DNA from: Acidobacteriaceae bacterium
GTDB taxonomy: Bacteria; Acidobacteriota; Terriglobia; Terriglobales; Acidobacteriaceae
Direction of reading: 5' to 3'
DNA length: 64,000 bases
NCBI GenBank assembly: GCA_030041515.1
Contig: JASHNS010000001.1
Location: 1-64,000, forward strand
Part shown: piece after piece, positions 45,134 through 54,430 of the stretch
Layout of the letters: each line of letters opens with the position of its first letter
Position numbering within the stretch: the first letter of the stretch is position 1
Translations under genes and position numbers: made by a program
The notes under the pieces: generated by a model
What the model saw: only the letters and a program-made list of their open reading frames with translations
Told to the model about the DNA's origin: nothing
The model's database searches: none

Positions 45134-47137
45134 GTGCGCACGAAAGCAGTGTGCAGCGTCGCAGGATCACAGCTTGCCCTGCTGTCCTCGGCCTGGATTG
45201 AACAGCGTCACCGGATCTGCCGGCGATTGGAAGGCCCGCGGCGAGCACGACTCCCCAGGAGCAGGGAAGGCAGATGCTCGTTCCTCATCCCCATCGGATT
45301 GATCTGTTTTCTGGCGACCGGCTGCGGATCGTATGTAGTTGGGACTGCCGGCGGCAGCAATCCCGGAAACGGAACGCTGGTTGTTTCCACCAGCGACCTT
45401 GCATTCGGGTCGGTGGCGGTGGGGCAAAGTTCGAGCGCATCGGTGTCCGTGCGCAATGGGGGCAGCAGTGCGGTGGAGATCTCTCAGATCGACGTCGCCG
45501 GACAGTATTTTTCCGTTTCCGGTCAGAGCAATGAGAATGTCCGCATCGCCAAGGGAAGCAAGTACGACATCAACGTGAAGTTCGCGCCGGAAACCACAGG
45601 AGCCCAAACCGGAACGGTCACGCTGGTATCGCCGGCAGGGAATGTCTCGATCGCACTGACAGGGACGGGAACGGCTGCGCCTGGGGTGCTGGACGGGCTG
45701 ACGTGCACAACGAACACGATGACGGGCGCGGGAACGGACAGCTGCACGGTGACGCTGACGGCGGCTGCGGGATCGGGCGGGGTGACGGTGGGGCTGGGAA
45801 GCAGCGCATCGGCGGTCGTGGTGCCGGGATCGGTGACGGTGCCGGCGGGAGCGGCGAGCGCGACGTTCACGGCCACGGTGACGGCGGTGACGACGGCTGA
45901 AGCGGCGGTGCTGACGGCGACGGCAGGGACGGTGACGGAGAGCTACACGATCCAGCTGGGGGCGGCGGTGCCGGGACTGACGATGAGTCCGGGAAGCCTT
46001 GGGTTCGGATCGGTGACGGTGAACACGGATGCGACGCCGCAGACGGTGACGCTGACGTCGTCGGGGACGGCGGCGCTGACGATCAGCGCGGCGTCGGTGT
46101 CGGGAGCGGGGTTCACGGTGGCGGCGGGCAGCTTGCCGGTGACACTGCAGCCTGGGCAGAAGACGAGCCTGACGGTGGGGTTCGATCCGACGGCGAGCGG
46201 AGCGGCGACGGGCGCGGTGACGCTGACGACGAACACGTCGGCGGGAACGGCAACGATCGGGCTGACAGGGATGGGAACGGCTGCGCCTGGGGTGCTGGAC
46301 GGGCTGACGTGCACGACGAACTCGATGACGGGTTCGGGGACGGACAGCTGCACGGTGACGCTGACGGCGGCGGCGGGATCGGGCGGGGTGACGGTGGGGC
46401 TGGGAAGCAGCGCATCGGCGGTCGCGGTGCCGGGATCGGTGACGGTGCCGGCGGGAGCGGCGAGCGCGACGTTCACGGCCACGGTGACGGCGGTGACGAC
46501 GGCTGAAGCGGCGGTGCTGACGGCGACGGCAGGGACGGTGACGGAGAGCTACACGATCCAACTGGGGGCGGCGGTGCCGGGAATCACGCTGCAATCGACG
46601 AACGTTCCGTTTGGAGACGTTACGGTAAATACGTCGGCCACACAGACAGTGCTGGTGACGTCGTCGGGGACGGCAGCTCTGACGATCAGCGCGGCGATGG
46701 CTTCGGGAGCCGGGTTCACTGTGATGGGGCCAGGCTTCCCGGTAACGCTCCAGCCGGGACAGACGGTCACCCTGAGTATTCAGTTCGACCCGACGGCAAC
46801 GGGAGCGGTGAGCGGAGCGGTGACGCTGACGACGAACACGTCCGCTGGAGTGGCGACAATCGGATTGACTGGAACGGGCGAGGCAGCCTCGTACGAGGTC
46901 AATCTGAGCTGGAATCCGCCGACGGATTCAACTGACCCCGTGGCGGGATACGATATTTATCGCGCGGTCAGTGGAAGCTCATCGTATCAGTTGCTCAACT
47001 CGAGCGTGGATGACCAGACAACTTACACCGACACGACAGTGCAGAGCGGGACATCCTACATTTATTACGTGGTGAGCGTGGACGCGTCGGGCAATCAGAG
47101 CGCGCCGTCGAATTTGTTCACCGCTACAATTCCATGA
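45134..47137 (+). CDS. ASH/FN3 repeat lipoprotein, paralogue 3 (duplicated core)
   Basis: A 667-residue product. The signal/lipobox region LIPIGLICFLATGCG is about 50-65 residues in; the GTG 45134 start is not certain. Architecture: ASH, two-cysteine repeat, ASH, two-cysteine repeat, ASH, fibronectin III (AGYDIYRAVSGSSSYQ). The two repeat copies (GLTCTTNTMTGAGTDSCTV and GLTCTTNSMTGSGTDSCTV) are nearly identical in DNA, so the gene grew by a recent internal duplication. Probably lipid-anchored at the cell surface. Convergent with the rfb operon, 62 bases apart. Confidence 0.76.
   Translation: MRTKAVCSVAGSQLALLSSAWIEQRHRICRRLEGPRRARLPRSREGRCSFLIPIGLICFLATGCGSYVVGTAGGSNPGNGTLVVSTSDLAFGSVAVGQSSSASVSVRNGGSSAVEISQIDVAGQYFSVSGQSNENVRIAKGSKYDINVKFAPETTGAQTGTVTLVSPAGNVSIALTGTGTAAPGVLDGLTCTTNTMTGAGTDSCTVTLTAAAGSGGVTVGLGSSASAVVVPGSVTVPAGAASATFTATVTAVTTAEAAVLTATAGTVTESYTIQLGAAVPGLTMSPGSLGFGSVTVNTDATPQTVTLTSSGTAALTISAASVSGAGFTVAAGSLPVTLQPGQKTSLTVGFDPTASGAATGAVTLTTNTSAGTATIGLTGMGTAAPGVLDGLTCTTNSMTGSGTDSCTVTLTAAAGSGGVTVGLGSSASAVAVPGSVTVPAGAASATFTATVTAVTTAEAAVLTATAGTVTESYTIQLGAAVPGITLQSTNVPFGDVTVNTSATQTVLVTSSGTAALTISAAMASGAGFTVMGPGFPVTLQPGQTVTLSIQFDPTATGAVSGAVTLTTNTSAGVATIGLTGTGEAASYEVNLSWNPPTDSTDPVAGYDIYRAVSGSSSYQLLNSSVDDQTTYTDTTVQSGTSYIYYVVSVDASGNQSAPSNLFTATIP
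45667..45976 (+). repeat. 310-base direct repeat, copy 1, within paralogue 3
   Basis: Encodes one whole two-cysteine module. Comparison by eye with 46273-46582 gives about eight differences in 310 bases (roughly 97% identity). Offset 606 bases, a multiple of three, so recombination between copies keeps the reading frame. Confidence 0.85.
46273..46582 (+). repeat. 310-base direct repeat, copy 2, within paralogue 3
   Basis: Second copy of the module at 45667-45976, separated from it by one ASH domain. Such a pair can delete or expand by homologous recombination without a frameshift. Confidence 0.85.
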
Positions 47138-47199
47138 ACTCGAAAGCGTGGCGCATAGCCTGACCGGATAAGAGGCACTGCCCATCGCATCTTGCGAGC

Positions 47200-48087
47200 T
47201 CACAGGAGACCGAACACCTGATCGAGTGCCGTTTCCCAGGTGGGCAGCTGTACACCGAAAATCCTGGCCAACTTCTCGCAGTTCAGTGCTGAATTGAGCG
47301 GGCGCCGGGCGGGCGTGGGATATTCCGCAGTTGAGATGGGCACGACCTGCGGCAATCGCCCATTGAGCATCCTGCCGGCCCGGGCGAAAATGGCCTGCGC
47401 GAATCCGCACCAGCTCACAACGCCGCTACAGGTCATATGGTAGAGGCCAACCCAGTTTTCAGGCGCGCCGAAGCGCCCTGCGAGCGCCCCCTCAACGATT
47501 TCTCGAGTCGTATCCCCAATTGCAATCGATGTTGTCGGTGCGCCCGTCTGATCGTCGACGATCGACAGCCGCTCACGTTCGCGTCCCAGCCGCAGCATGG
47601 TCAGGAGAAAGTTCATTCCGTGCGGGCCGTAGATCCAACTGGTCCGGAAGATCAGATAACGTGGGGCTTCGCGTCGAATTGCCTCCTCGCCTGCCAGCTT
47701 GCTTGCGCCATAGATGTTCAGCGGATTGACCGGATCGTCTTCGGCCCAGGGTCCGGATTTGCTGCCGTCAAAAACATAGTCGGTGGAGTAGTGAACCAAC
47801 AGCGCATTGCGGCGTGCGGCATGCTGGGCGAGAATCTGCGGTGCGCGCGCGTTGACAGCGTAAGCGAGTTCAGGCTCGGATTCCGCCTTATCGACGGTCG
47901 TGTAGGCTGCCGCGTTCAGGATGATATCCGGCTCGGTGCGGTCGACCACGGAGCTGATAGAAGCCTCGGAGGTCAGGTCCATCACTTTACGATCGCACGG
48001 CAGGAGTTCACCGAGGCCGCTGAAGCTCCTCTGGAGTTCCATACCAATCTGGCCGGATGGGCCGACCAAAAGAATGCGAGGTCTCAA
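47200..48087 (-). CDS. rfbD: dTDP-4-dehydrorhamnose reductase
   Basis: Last step of dTDP-L-rhamnose synthesis: NAD(P)H-dependent reduction of dTDP-4-dehydro-L-rhamnose. The 295-residue product has the Rossmann motif ILLVGPSGQIG (residues 5-15), the substrate loop NAAAYTTVDKAE, the catalytic YGASK motif and IFRTSWIYGPHG. Normal length. Its ATG overlaps the rfbC stop by 4 bases. Fourth gene of the rfbBACD operon, all minus strand. Confidence 0.95.
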   Translation of the reverse strand: MRPRILLVGPSGQIGMELQRSFSGLGELLPCDRKVMDLTSEASISSVVDRTEPDIILNAAAYTTVDKAESEPELAYAVNARAPQILAQHAARRNALLVHYSTDYVFDGSKSGPWAEDDPVNPLNIYGASKLAGEEAIRREAPRYLIFRTSWIYGPHGMNFLLTMLRLGRERERLSIVDDQTGAPTTSIAIGDTTREIVEGALAGRFGAPENWVGLYHMTCSGVVSWCGFAQAIFARAGRMLNGRLPQVVPISTAEYPTPARRPLNSALNCEKLARIFGVQLPTWETALDQVFGLL

Positions 48088-48629
48088 GGAAACAGCTCCG
48101 CGTCGCGGAGAAGCGCTCCCTGGCGATCTTTATCGGAGACGACGGCATCATCCGCTGTAACGGGCCACGGAATTGCAATCTCCGGATCGTTCCACACAAT
48201 CGTCCGCTCGCCTTCGCGCGAGTAGTAGTCGGTCACCTTATAGGCGAAACCGACAACGTTAGTTAGCGCCAGGAAGGCATGACCGAAACCCACAGGAATC
48301 CAGAGCATGGCTCCGTTGTCTCCGGTGAGCTCAACAGCTATGTGCTTGGCGAAAGTGAGAGAGCTGCGTCGCAAGTCGACGGCAACATCGATGACGGCGC
48401 CGTGCGTGACGCGCACGAGCTTCCCCTGCGGTTGCGCGATCTGATAGTGGATCCCGCGAATGACATTCCTGCTGGAAATCGAGAAATTATCCTGTGCCCA
48501 ATCAGACGGTAGTCCAGCTTCGGTCATCGCACGCTGGTTCCATGTCTCCCAAAAGGCTCCACGGGCATCACTGAAGATCTTCGGCGTCATCAGGAGCACG
48601 CCGGGCAGCTTCGTCTCCTCAATATTCAT
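48084..48629 (-). CDS. rfbC: dTDP-4-dehydrorhamnose 3,5-epimerase
   Basis: Epimerises dTDP-4-dehydro-6-deoxy-glucose at C3 and C5. The 181-residue product, starting [19 protein letters not shown] at ATG 48629, has the cupin core of Rml[21 protein letters not shown] with the catalytic His, and the conserved [13 protein letters not shown]. An upstream open extension is not conserved. It overlaps rfbA and rfbD by 4 bases each. Normal length, no missing residue seen. Confidence 0.95.
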   Translation of the reverse strand: MNIEETKLPGVLLMTPKIFSDARGAFWETWNQRAMTEAGLPSDWAQDNFSISSRNVIRGIHYQIAQPQGKLVRVTHGAVIDVAVDLRRSSLTFAKHIAVELTGDNGAMLWIPVGFGHAFLALTNVVGFAYKVTDYYSREGERTIVWNDPEIAIPWPVTADDAVVSDKDRQGALLRDAELFP

Positions 48630-49519
48630 GACCGCACTAATCCGGGCAGGGTTGGCTCGCGTAAGAGCGCAAGCAGATATTGACCGTATCCGCTCTTCAC
48701 TACCGGATTTGCCAGGGCGGCCAATTGATCGGAGGTAATATACCCCAGCCGCCACGCGATTTCTTCGGGGCAAGCGATCTTCAGACCCTGGCGCCGCTCG
48801 ATCGTCTGAATGAACAGGCCGGCTTCAAAAAGCGAATCGTGCGTGCCGGTGTCCAGCCACGCCATGCCGCGGCTCATGATCTGTACGTTGAGCTTTCGTG
48901 CGCTGAGGTAGCAGCGATTGAGATCGGTGATCTCCAGTTCGCCGCGCGCTGAGGGCTTTAGGGATGCTGCATGGTGCACGACTTCGTTGTCGTAAAAATA
49001 GAGGCCGGTCACCGCATACCGCGACCGCGGCGCCTTCGGCTTCTCTTCCAGGCTAACGGCGTTACCTGCGTCGTCGAACTCGACAACGCCGTATCGCTCG
49101 GGATCGTGGACGGGATATGCAAAAACCGTTGCGCCAGTCTCTCGACGCGCTGCTTCCTGCAATTGCTTTGAGAAGGACTGGCCGTAAAAGATGTTGTCGC
49201 CCAGAATGAGCGCGCTCGAATCATTTCCGAGAAATTCACGGCCGATGAGGAATGCCTGCGCCAGGCCGTCCGGGCTGGGTTGGACAGCATACTGCAGATT
49301 GAGTCCCCAGCGATGTCCGTCGCCAAGGAGGTCGGAGAATCGTGGCAGGTCCTGCGGCGTCGAAATGATGAGGATCTCGCGCAGGCCCGCCAGCATGAGA
49401 GTGCTCAATGGGTAGTAGATCAGAGGCTTATCGTAAACCGGCAGCAACTGCTTGGAGACCACGTGCGTGGCAGGGTAGAGGCGTGTGCCCGATCCGCCTG
49501 CGAGAATGATGCCCTTCAT
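48626..49519 (-). CDS. rfbA: Glucose-1-phosphate thymidylyltransferase
   Basis: First step: glucose-1-phosphate + dTTP to dTDP-glucose. The 297-residue product opens [20 protein letters not shown], has the [20 protein letters not shown] segment and [10 protein letters not shown] with the metal-binding Asp, and [11 protein letters not shown] further on. Full length. It overlaps rfbB upstream and rfbC downstream by 4 bases each (ATGA), so the operon is translationally coupled throughout. Confidence 0.96.
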   Translation of the reverse strand: MKGIILAGGSGTRLYPATHVVSKQLLPVYDKPLIYYPLSTLMLAGLREILIISTPQDLPRFSDLLGDGHRWGLNLQYAVQPSPDGLAQAFLIGREFLGNDSSALILGDNIFYGQSFSKQLQEAARRETGATVFAYPVHDPERYGVVEFDDAGNAVSLEEKPKAPRSRYAVTGLYFYDNEVVHHAASLKPSARGELEITDLNRCYLSARKLNVQIMSRGMAWLDTGTHDSLFEAGLFIQTIERRQGLKIACPEEIAWRLGYITSDQLAALANPVVKSGYGQYLLALLREPTLPGLVRS

Positions 49520-50637
49520 CGTGCGAGCCGCTCCCCGTAATTATGTTCGATCCATGCCAGATAAGCGCCGCTGCGGACGTTTTCAGTCCACACGCGATGG
49601 TCAAGATACCACTGTACGGTGCGCCGCAAGCCGGACTCAAACCGCTCTGCCGGCGTCCAGCGTAATTCCCGTTCGATCTTCGACGCGTCGATGGCATAGC
49701 GGCGATCATGCCCGGGCCGGTCCTGGACGAAGGTGATCAGCTGACGTCGCGGGACTGAGGCGGAGTTGCGAGCTGCTCCATGGCCTGTCTTGGCAGCGAG
49801 AGGAGGCGCCATCTCATCGAGGAGATCGCAAATCGTATTGACGACGTCGAGGTTCTTTCGTTCGCAGCAGCCGCCAATGTTGTAGGTTTCACCCGGACGA
49901 CCGCGCTCGAGAACCGCTCGAATGGCGGAACAGTGATCTTCGACATACAACCAGTCGCGGACGTTGCCTCCGTCCCCGTAAACCGGAAGCGGCTTGCCTT
50001 CGAGCGCGTTGAGAATTACGAGCGGGATCAGCTTCTCCGGAAACTGGAAGGGGCCGTAATTGTTCGAGCAATTCGTGGTGAGAACAGGAAGCCCGAACGT
50101 GTGGTGGTACGCGCGCACCAGATGATCGGAGGCTGCTTTCGACGCGGCGTACGGGCTGTTGGGAGCATAGGCGGTGGCCTCGGAGAACGCCGGATCATTC
50201 GGCCCAAGAGTTCCGTACACCTCGTCGGTAGAAACGTGCAGGAAGCGGAAAGCGCGGCGATCGTCCTCGTCGAGAGACGACCAGAAACGCTTCGCCTGAT
50301 CCAGCAGGGTGAACGTTCCATGGACGTTCGTGCGGATGAACGCGTCCGGGACAACAATCGAGCGATCTACGTGACTCTCAGCTGCAAAGTGGACAATCGC
50401 TCGAGGGCGATGCTCCCGCAGGAGTGATCCGACGAGTTCGGCATCGTTGATGTCACCCCGCACCAGCCGATGCCGCGCATCGCCTTCCAGTGAAGCGAGA
50501 TTCTCCGGATTGCCCGCGTAGGTCAGCAGATCGAGGTTGACGACCGGGGTGCCAGTCGCCTCAATCCAGCCGAGGACGAAGTTGGAGCCGATGAAACCGG
50601 CGCCTCCGGTCACGAGGATGGTGTTGGTGAGCTTCAT
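49516..50637 (-). CDS. rfbB: dTDP-glucose 4,6-dehydratase
   Basis: Second step of the pathway, an NAD-dependent extended short-chain dehydrogenase. The 373-residue product from ATG 50637 ([20 protein letters not shown]) has the NAD-binding GGAGFIGS, the [12 protein letters not shown] substrate loop, STDEVYG, and the catalytic YAASK motif. An open upstream extension is not conserved. Operon order is rfbB-rfbA-rfbC-rfbD. dTDP-L-rhamnose feeds cell-surface polysaccharides, consistent with the glycan theme of the island. Confidence 0.96.
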   Translation of the reverse strand: MKLTNTILVTGGAGFIGSNFVLGWIEATGTPVVNLDLLTYAGNPENLASLEGDARHRLVRGDINDAELVGSLLREHRPRAIVHFAAESHVDRSIVVPDAFIRTNVHGTFTLLDQAKRFWSSLDEDDRRAFRFLHVSTDEVYGTLGPNDPAFSEATAYAPNSPYAASKAASDHLVRAYHHTFGLPVLTTNCSNNYGPFQFPEKLIPLVILNALEGKPLPVYGDGGNVRDWLYVEDHCSAIRAVLERGRPGETYNIGGCCERKNLDVVNTICDLLDEMAPPLAAKTGHGAARNSASVPRRQLITFVQDRPGHDRRYAIDASKIERELRWTPAERFESGLRRTVQWYLDHRVWTENVRSGAYLAWIEHNYGERLAR

Positions 50638-50689
50638 TTTGTTCCGGTGTAGACCTGCTCCATCGGCCGCTCCGCTTCCTCGCAGGTAT

Positions 50690-50719
50690 AAAGTATCCGC
50701 TGCTGCAGAGCATTGTCGG
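50690..50719 (-). promoter_or_regulatory. Candidate promoter of the rfb operon
   Basis: On the minus strand, CCGACA (50714-50719) and TACTTT (50690-50695) are separated by 18 bases, a fair sigma-70 spacing with imperfect boxes. It lies 53 bases before the rfbB ATG. Weak evidence. Confidence 0.25.
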
Positions 50720-50767
50720 TTCCGCGCAGCAGGTGCCAAAGTGAAAGAGAAGCGCCCCTATCGGCCG

Positions 50768-51400
50768 CTACAATGGATACTGACCACGCGCCCAGACAAT
50801 CAAGCGATTGACCAAAGACAAGGGGAACACGGTAGGGCGAAGGAAGTCAACGAACAGCACCACGCGATAGGAATCGGTGTCGTTCCACACCTCGTGTTCG
50901 TTGCTGTCGTCGAAGATCATGCTTTTTCCCTCCGTCCAACTGCGCACCATATCGCCGACTCGGATTCTGCAACTGCCTTCCGGCCCTGGGATTATTAGTC
51001 CAAGGTGATAACGCAGCAAACCCTTATAGGGCCCTCGGTGCGGTGGGATGTGCTTTCGGGGGGCCAGAATAGAAAACATGGACTGCCTCAACCCCGGGAT
51101 GTGCTGCAACAGCCGAACCGTCTCGGGGCACCGGGCGCAGTTCTCTGGTATTTTCTTTCCTCCAAATGTAGAAAGGAAAAAAGTCTTCCATTGATCGCCT
51201 TCAGTGAGTGCGTTCTGCGCCTTCGACACATCCTGGAAATTTGGAATCTCTTCTCGGCGCGTCATCAAGGCGTCTAATTCTGTGCGGATTGATTTCCATC
51301 CCGCTTCGATTTGGGCTGTCCAGGGAAACGCTTCAGCTTCAAAGAATTTCCTGTCGGCGTCACGGTAAAACAGGGTCCTCTCGACGATGGCTCGTAACAT
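50768..51400 (-). CDS. Aspartyl/asparaginyl beta-hydroxylase-family dioxygenase
   Basis: A 210-residue iron- and 2-oxoglutarate-dependent oxygenase-like protein. The double-stranded beta-helix core is visible: APRKHIPPHRGPYKGLLRYH with His121, FDDSNEHEVWN with His169, and YRVVLFVDF with Arg179 for 2-oxoglutarate. The family includes LpxO-type lipid A hydroxylases and peptide hydroxylases. Here it may hydroxylate a lipid or glycan-linked acyl or amino acid group (inference from the surface-glycan neighbourhood). A good AAGGTGAG ribosome-binding site precedes the ATG. It lies 130 bases upstream of rfbB, same strand. Confidence 0.85.
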   Translation of the reverse strand: MLRAIVERTLFYRDADRKFFEAEAFPWTAQIEAGWKSIRTELDALMTRREEIPNFQDVSKAQNALTEGDQWKTFFLSTFGGKKIPENCARCPETVRLLQHIPGLRQSMFSILAPRKHIPPHRGPYKGLLRYHLGLIIPGPEGSCRIRVGDMVRSWTEGKSMIFDDSNEHEVWNDTDSYRVVLFVDFLRPTVFPLSLVNRLIVWARGQYPL

Positions 51401-52108
51401 GTCTCACCTTTCTCGCTTTTCGGCGGACACAGCGGTTATTGCCCAATTTCTGTGTTTGAGTCCTTGAACAGCGGGGACCACACTCGCAGTTCGATCTTGC
51501 GCCAATTAAGCTACATCAATCGCACAAGAAAAATAAACGATGAATTTGTAGTTCAAACCGCGCGGGCTCCTGGCTTACCAGAAACTGAGAAGGGGGCGAC
51601 GACCGCTCTTGTAAACCCCGCTCCTTCGGGAACTTGAACCTGGGGCATCGCAGATTATCACGCAATTCGTTTTTTTTCCACGGTCAGCAGGCCCGTCCGC
51701 GCTCCAATTTGTCCGCCGACGCGCTCGCGTTGAAGGGGTACTGTAAACCCAATCTGCGCATTGTTCTGGTTCTCCTTCGCTCTTCTGCCTCTTCAGGAGG
51801 CACACCGAAGTCTGCGCCCGCGGACCGGCACTCCGCAGCCATGTAAGAAAATGGGCAGCGACGTGGTAATTGTTGCCCGAGGACGGAGAGAGACGCGATA
51901 AAGGATTGCCAAAAAAGTCGCCCGCTAACCACTTCGATTGGTGACGATCCGCATCTGGGAACAAAACGAATTCAGGAAGTGGTCATCCACGTGCTCCGGA
52001 GAATTCCAAGTTGCCTTGAAAGTTCCATTTGAACCGTTCGGTACTCGGCAGTTCGGGCTTGGGGTCGTTCCCTTGTTCTCTTCCCCCACCGATAGCAGTT
52101 CGGGTTTC
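51401..52108 (+). other. Gene-poor stretch before ASH/FN3 paralogue 4
   Basis: About 700 bases with only short overlapping open frames (for example minus 51575-51964) that match nothing known. Near 51621-51670, on the minus strand, a GGTTCAAGTTCC-like segment resembles a tRNA T-arm, but no full cloverleaf forms. It could be a decayed tRNA or insertion remnant at a module border. Confidence 0.35.
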
Positions 52109-52131
52109 GATTGAAGGGGAAGTGTGCAGGT
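52109..52131 (+). repeat. Shared start-site element, copy 2
   Basis: GATTGAAGGGGAAGTGTGCA plus GGT; differs from 34455-34477 at two of 23 positions. It holds the ribosome-binding site and GTG start of paralogue 4. Confidence 0.6.
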
Positions 52132-54430
52132 CCGTGAGAATTTGAAGTTGAAGGTTTGGAAGTGGAGAATTCGCTTACTGGCTGATTTGGGTGGGCAGGA
52201 AACGTTCCGAGCCGCATTTTGCGAATTCGGCCGAACATCAGCGAGAGTTATGCCGGTAGAGGAATCGAAAGTCGCGGCGATCCTCGTCCCGATTGTGGCT
52301 CAGGTAGTCATAGCAGGCCTGTGCGGGTGTGGCGTCACAATCCAGAATCTCAGCAGCGCAAACATTGCTGGTTCGCTGGTGGTATCCGCCCAAGCCGTGG
52401 ACTTTGGCAGCGTGCCGATTGGTCAGACGGAAAACTCAACGATTTCGGTGAGCAACACTGCGCCCGACTCAATTCAGATCGAGCAAATTCAACTGCAAGG
52501 TGCCCCCTTTTCTGTTACAGGACAGAATAGCGCCCCGATCAGCATCGCAGCCGGCCAATCCTACAGTTTAGGTCTCTCATTTCACCCTACATCTGCCGGG
52601 GCGACCACCGGAGCACTCATCCTGACCAGCAGCCTCTCTCCTGGGAACCCAATAACGGTGACGCTCAGCGGCAACGGCGAGTTGGTTGCGCACGCAGGTC
52701 CCACTCTCAGCGGACTGACTTGCGCGAAAAGCTCGATGACGCTTCCCGGACAGGACACCTGCAGGGTGACGCTGACTGCGCCGGCCGGCTCGGGTGGGGT
52801 GACTGTTGGGTTGTCGAGCAACAGCACGGCCGTGAGAGTGCCGGCTCACGTGAGAGTTGTGTCGGGTGAGGCCAGCGACACGTTTATGGCGAGTGTCTCA
52901 ACGGTGAGTGCGATACAGTCTGTTCACTTAACCGCCTCCGCGGGCGGGTTCACGAAGAGCTACACGATTGATATCGGTAATGCGATTCGCGCGGGCGTGC
53001 TAAGCGGATTGACATGCGCGAAAGGGTCGATGGTCGGATCTGGAAAGGACATTTGCACGGTGACGCTGACTGCGCCGGCTAATTCGGGTGGACTGACTGT
53101 TGCGTTATCGAGCAGCAGCGGGACGATAACGGTGCCGAACTCGGCGGACGTGTTGGCGGGAACATCAAGCCGGAGTTTTTCGGCGGACGTGTCGCGATTC
53201 GAAAAATCCCAGACAGTGCAGTTGACGGCTTCGGTGGCTGGAGTGGTCAAGCATTATTCGATCCAATTGAAATCATCAACCGTGCAGGCTCTGGATGGAC
53301 TTTCCTGCGAGAGCGTCCGAATGAAGAAGGCCGGTACCGACATCTGCACTGTCACACTCGCGGGCGCGGCTGGATCGGGGGGCCTTACGGTTAGATTAGC
53401 GAGCAGCAGCCCCGTGATCTCGGTGCCCACATCCGTGACGGTGCAGGATGGGGCGACGAGCGCGAGATTCAATTCGACAGTGTCAACAGTGATAAGGGCT
53501 GAGACAGTGAAGCTAACGGCCTCAGCGTCCGGGATTACGGAGAGCTATTCGATAGATCTCGGCAATTCGACCACGCCGGGAGTGCTGAGCGGCCTGACCT
53601 GCGGAAAGGGGCCAACGAGCGGCGCAGGGAAGGACACCTGCACGGTGACGTTAACAGCGCCTGCAGGCTCGGATGGCCTGACCATCGGACTGTGGAGCAG
53701 CAACGTGGCTGTGACGGTGCCGAGTTCGGTCAACATGTTGGCGGGAACAACGAGCGAGACTTTTACGGCGAAAGTATCCACGGTGACCAAGGCTGCGACG
53801 GTGACACTAACAGCCTCAGCTGGTGGAAAGACCGAGAGCTACGTGATTCAACTCGGTGCTGCGACGCCGAGTCTAAAACTGCAATCGACAAGCGTGGCGT
53901 TTGGCGACGTGTCCCTGAATACCCCTGTCACTCAGACCGTTTTGCTGACTTCCTCGGGGACAGCGGCGCTCACAATCTCCACGGCGACGGCCACGGGCGC
54001 GGGATTCAGTCGGACGGGACCCGACTTTCCTGTGACGCTCCAGCCCGGACAAACCACAACTCTCGACATTCAGTTCGATCCGACGGTCCAGGGAGCGGCT
54101 TCAGGAAAGGTGGCGTTGATGACGAACACGTCGGCGGGGACGGCGATGATCGCTCTGAGCGGGACAGGGCAGGCGGCTAATTCCTATGAAGTCGATCTGA
54201 CCTGGGATGCTCCTACGGATTCAGCGGAGCCGGTGGCCGGTTACGATATCTATCGCGCCGTGAGCGGCACGTCGTCTTATCAGTTGCTGAACTCCAGCAC
54301 CGACGGCAGCACGACTTATACGGATACCAAAGTGCAGAGCGGTACCTCGTATCAATACTACGTCGTTAGTGTTGCCGCCTCAGGATCCCATAGTGCGCCG
54401 TCCAATTTGTTCAACGTGACGATCCCGTAG
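52124..54430 (+). CDS. ASH/FN3 repeat lipoprotein, paralogue 4 (four repeats)
   Basis: The longest paralogue, 768 residues. The GTG 52124 start shares its leader with paralogue 1; ATG 52250 (MPVEESKVAAILVPIVAQ) gives a cleaner signal peptide with lipobox IAGLCGCG and is a real alternative. Then an ASH domain (LVVSAQAVDFGSVPIGQTEN), four tandem two-cysteine repeats (GLTCAKSSMTLPGQDTC, GLTCAKGSMVGSGKDIC, GLSCESVRMKKAGTDIC, GLTCGKGPTSGAGKDTC), a second ASH domain and a fibronectin III domain. The four repeats have diverged, unlike those of paralogue 3, so expansion here is older. Its 3' end overlaps the convergent UbiD gene by 51 bases. Confidence 0.76.
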   Translation: MQVRENLKLKVWKWRIRLLADLGGQETFRAAFCEFGRTSARVMPVEESKVAAILVPIVAQVVIAGLCGCGVTIQNLSSANIAGSLVVSAQAVDFGSVPIGQTENSTISVSNTAPDSIQIEQIQLQGAPFSVTGQNSAPISIAAGQSYSLGLSFHPTSAGATTGALILTSSLSPGNPITVTLSGNGELVAHAGPTLSGLTCAKSSMTLPGQDTCRVTLTAPAGSGGVTVGLSSNSTAVRVPAHVRVVSGEASDTFMASVSTVSAIQSVHLTASAGGFTKSYTIDIGNAIRAGVLSGLTCAKGSMVGSGKDICTVTLTAPANSGGLTVALSSSSGTITVPNSADVLAGTSSRSFSADVSRFEKSQTVQLTASVAGVVKHYSIQLKSSTVQALDGLSCESVRMKKAGTDICTVTLAGAAGSGGLTVRLASSSPVISVPTSVTVQDGATSARFNSTVSTVIRAETVKLTASASGITESYSIDLGNSTTPGVLSGLTCGKGPTSGAGKDTCTVTLTAPAGSDGLTIGLWSSNVAVTVPSSVNMLAGTTSETFTAKVSTVTKAATVTLTASAGGKTESYVIQLGAATPSLKLQSTSVAFGDVSLNTPVTQTVLLTSSGTAALTISTATATGAGFSRTGPDFPVTLQPGQTTTLDIQFDPTVQGAASGKVALMTNTSAGTAMIALSGTGQAANSYEVDLTWDAPTDSAEPVAGYDIYRAVSGTSSYQLLNSSTDGSTTYTDTKVQSGTSYQYYVVSVAASGSHSAPSNLFNVTIP

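Noticed and set aside
45667-46582. CRISPR or satellite array
   Set aside because: The repeats are protein-domain duplications in frame within one gene, 310 bases long and only two copies.
51621-51675. tRNA gene on the minus strand
   Set aside because: A T-arm-like GGTTCAAGTTCC and a weak anticodon-like hairpin are present, but the acceptor stem, D-arm and correct stem pairing are missing.
51575-51964. 129-codon minus-strand gene
   Set aside because: Low-complexity composition, no recognisable domain, and it covers the tRNA-like debris; more likely chance.
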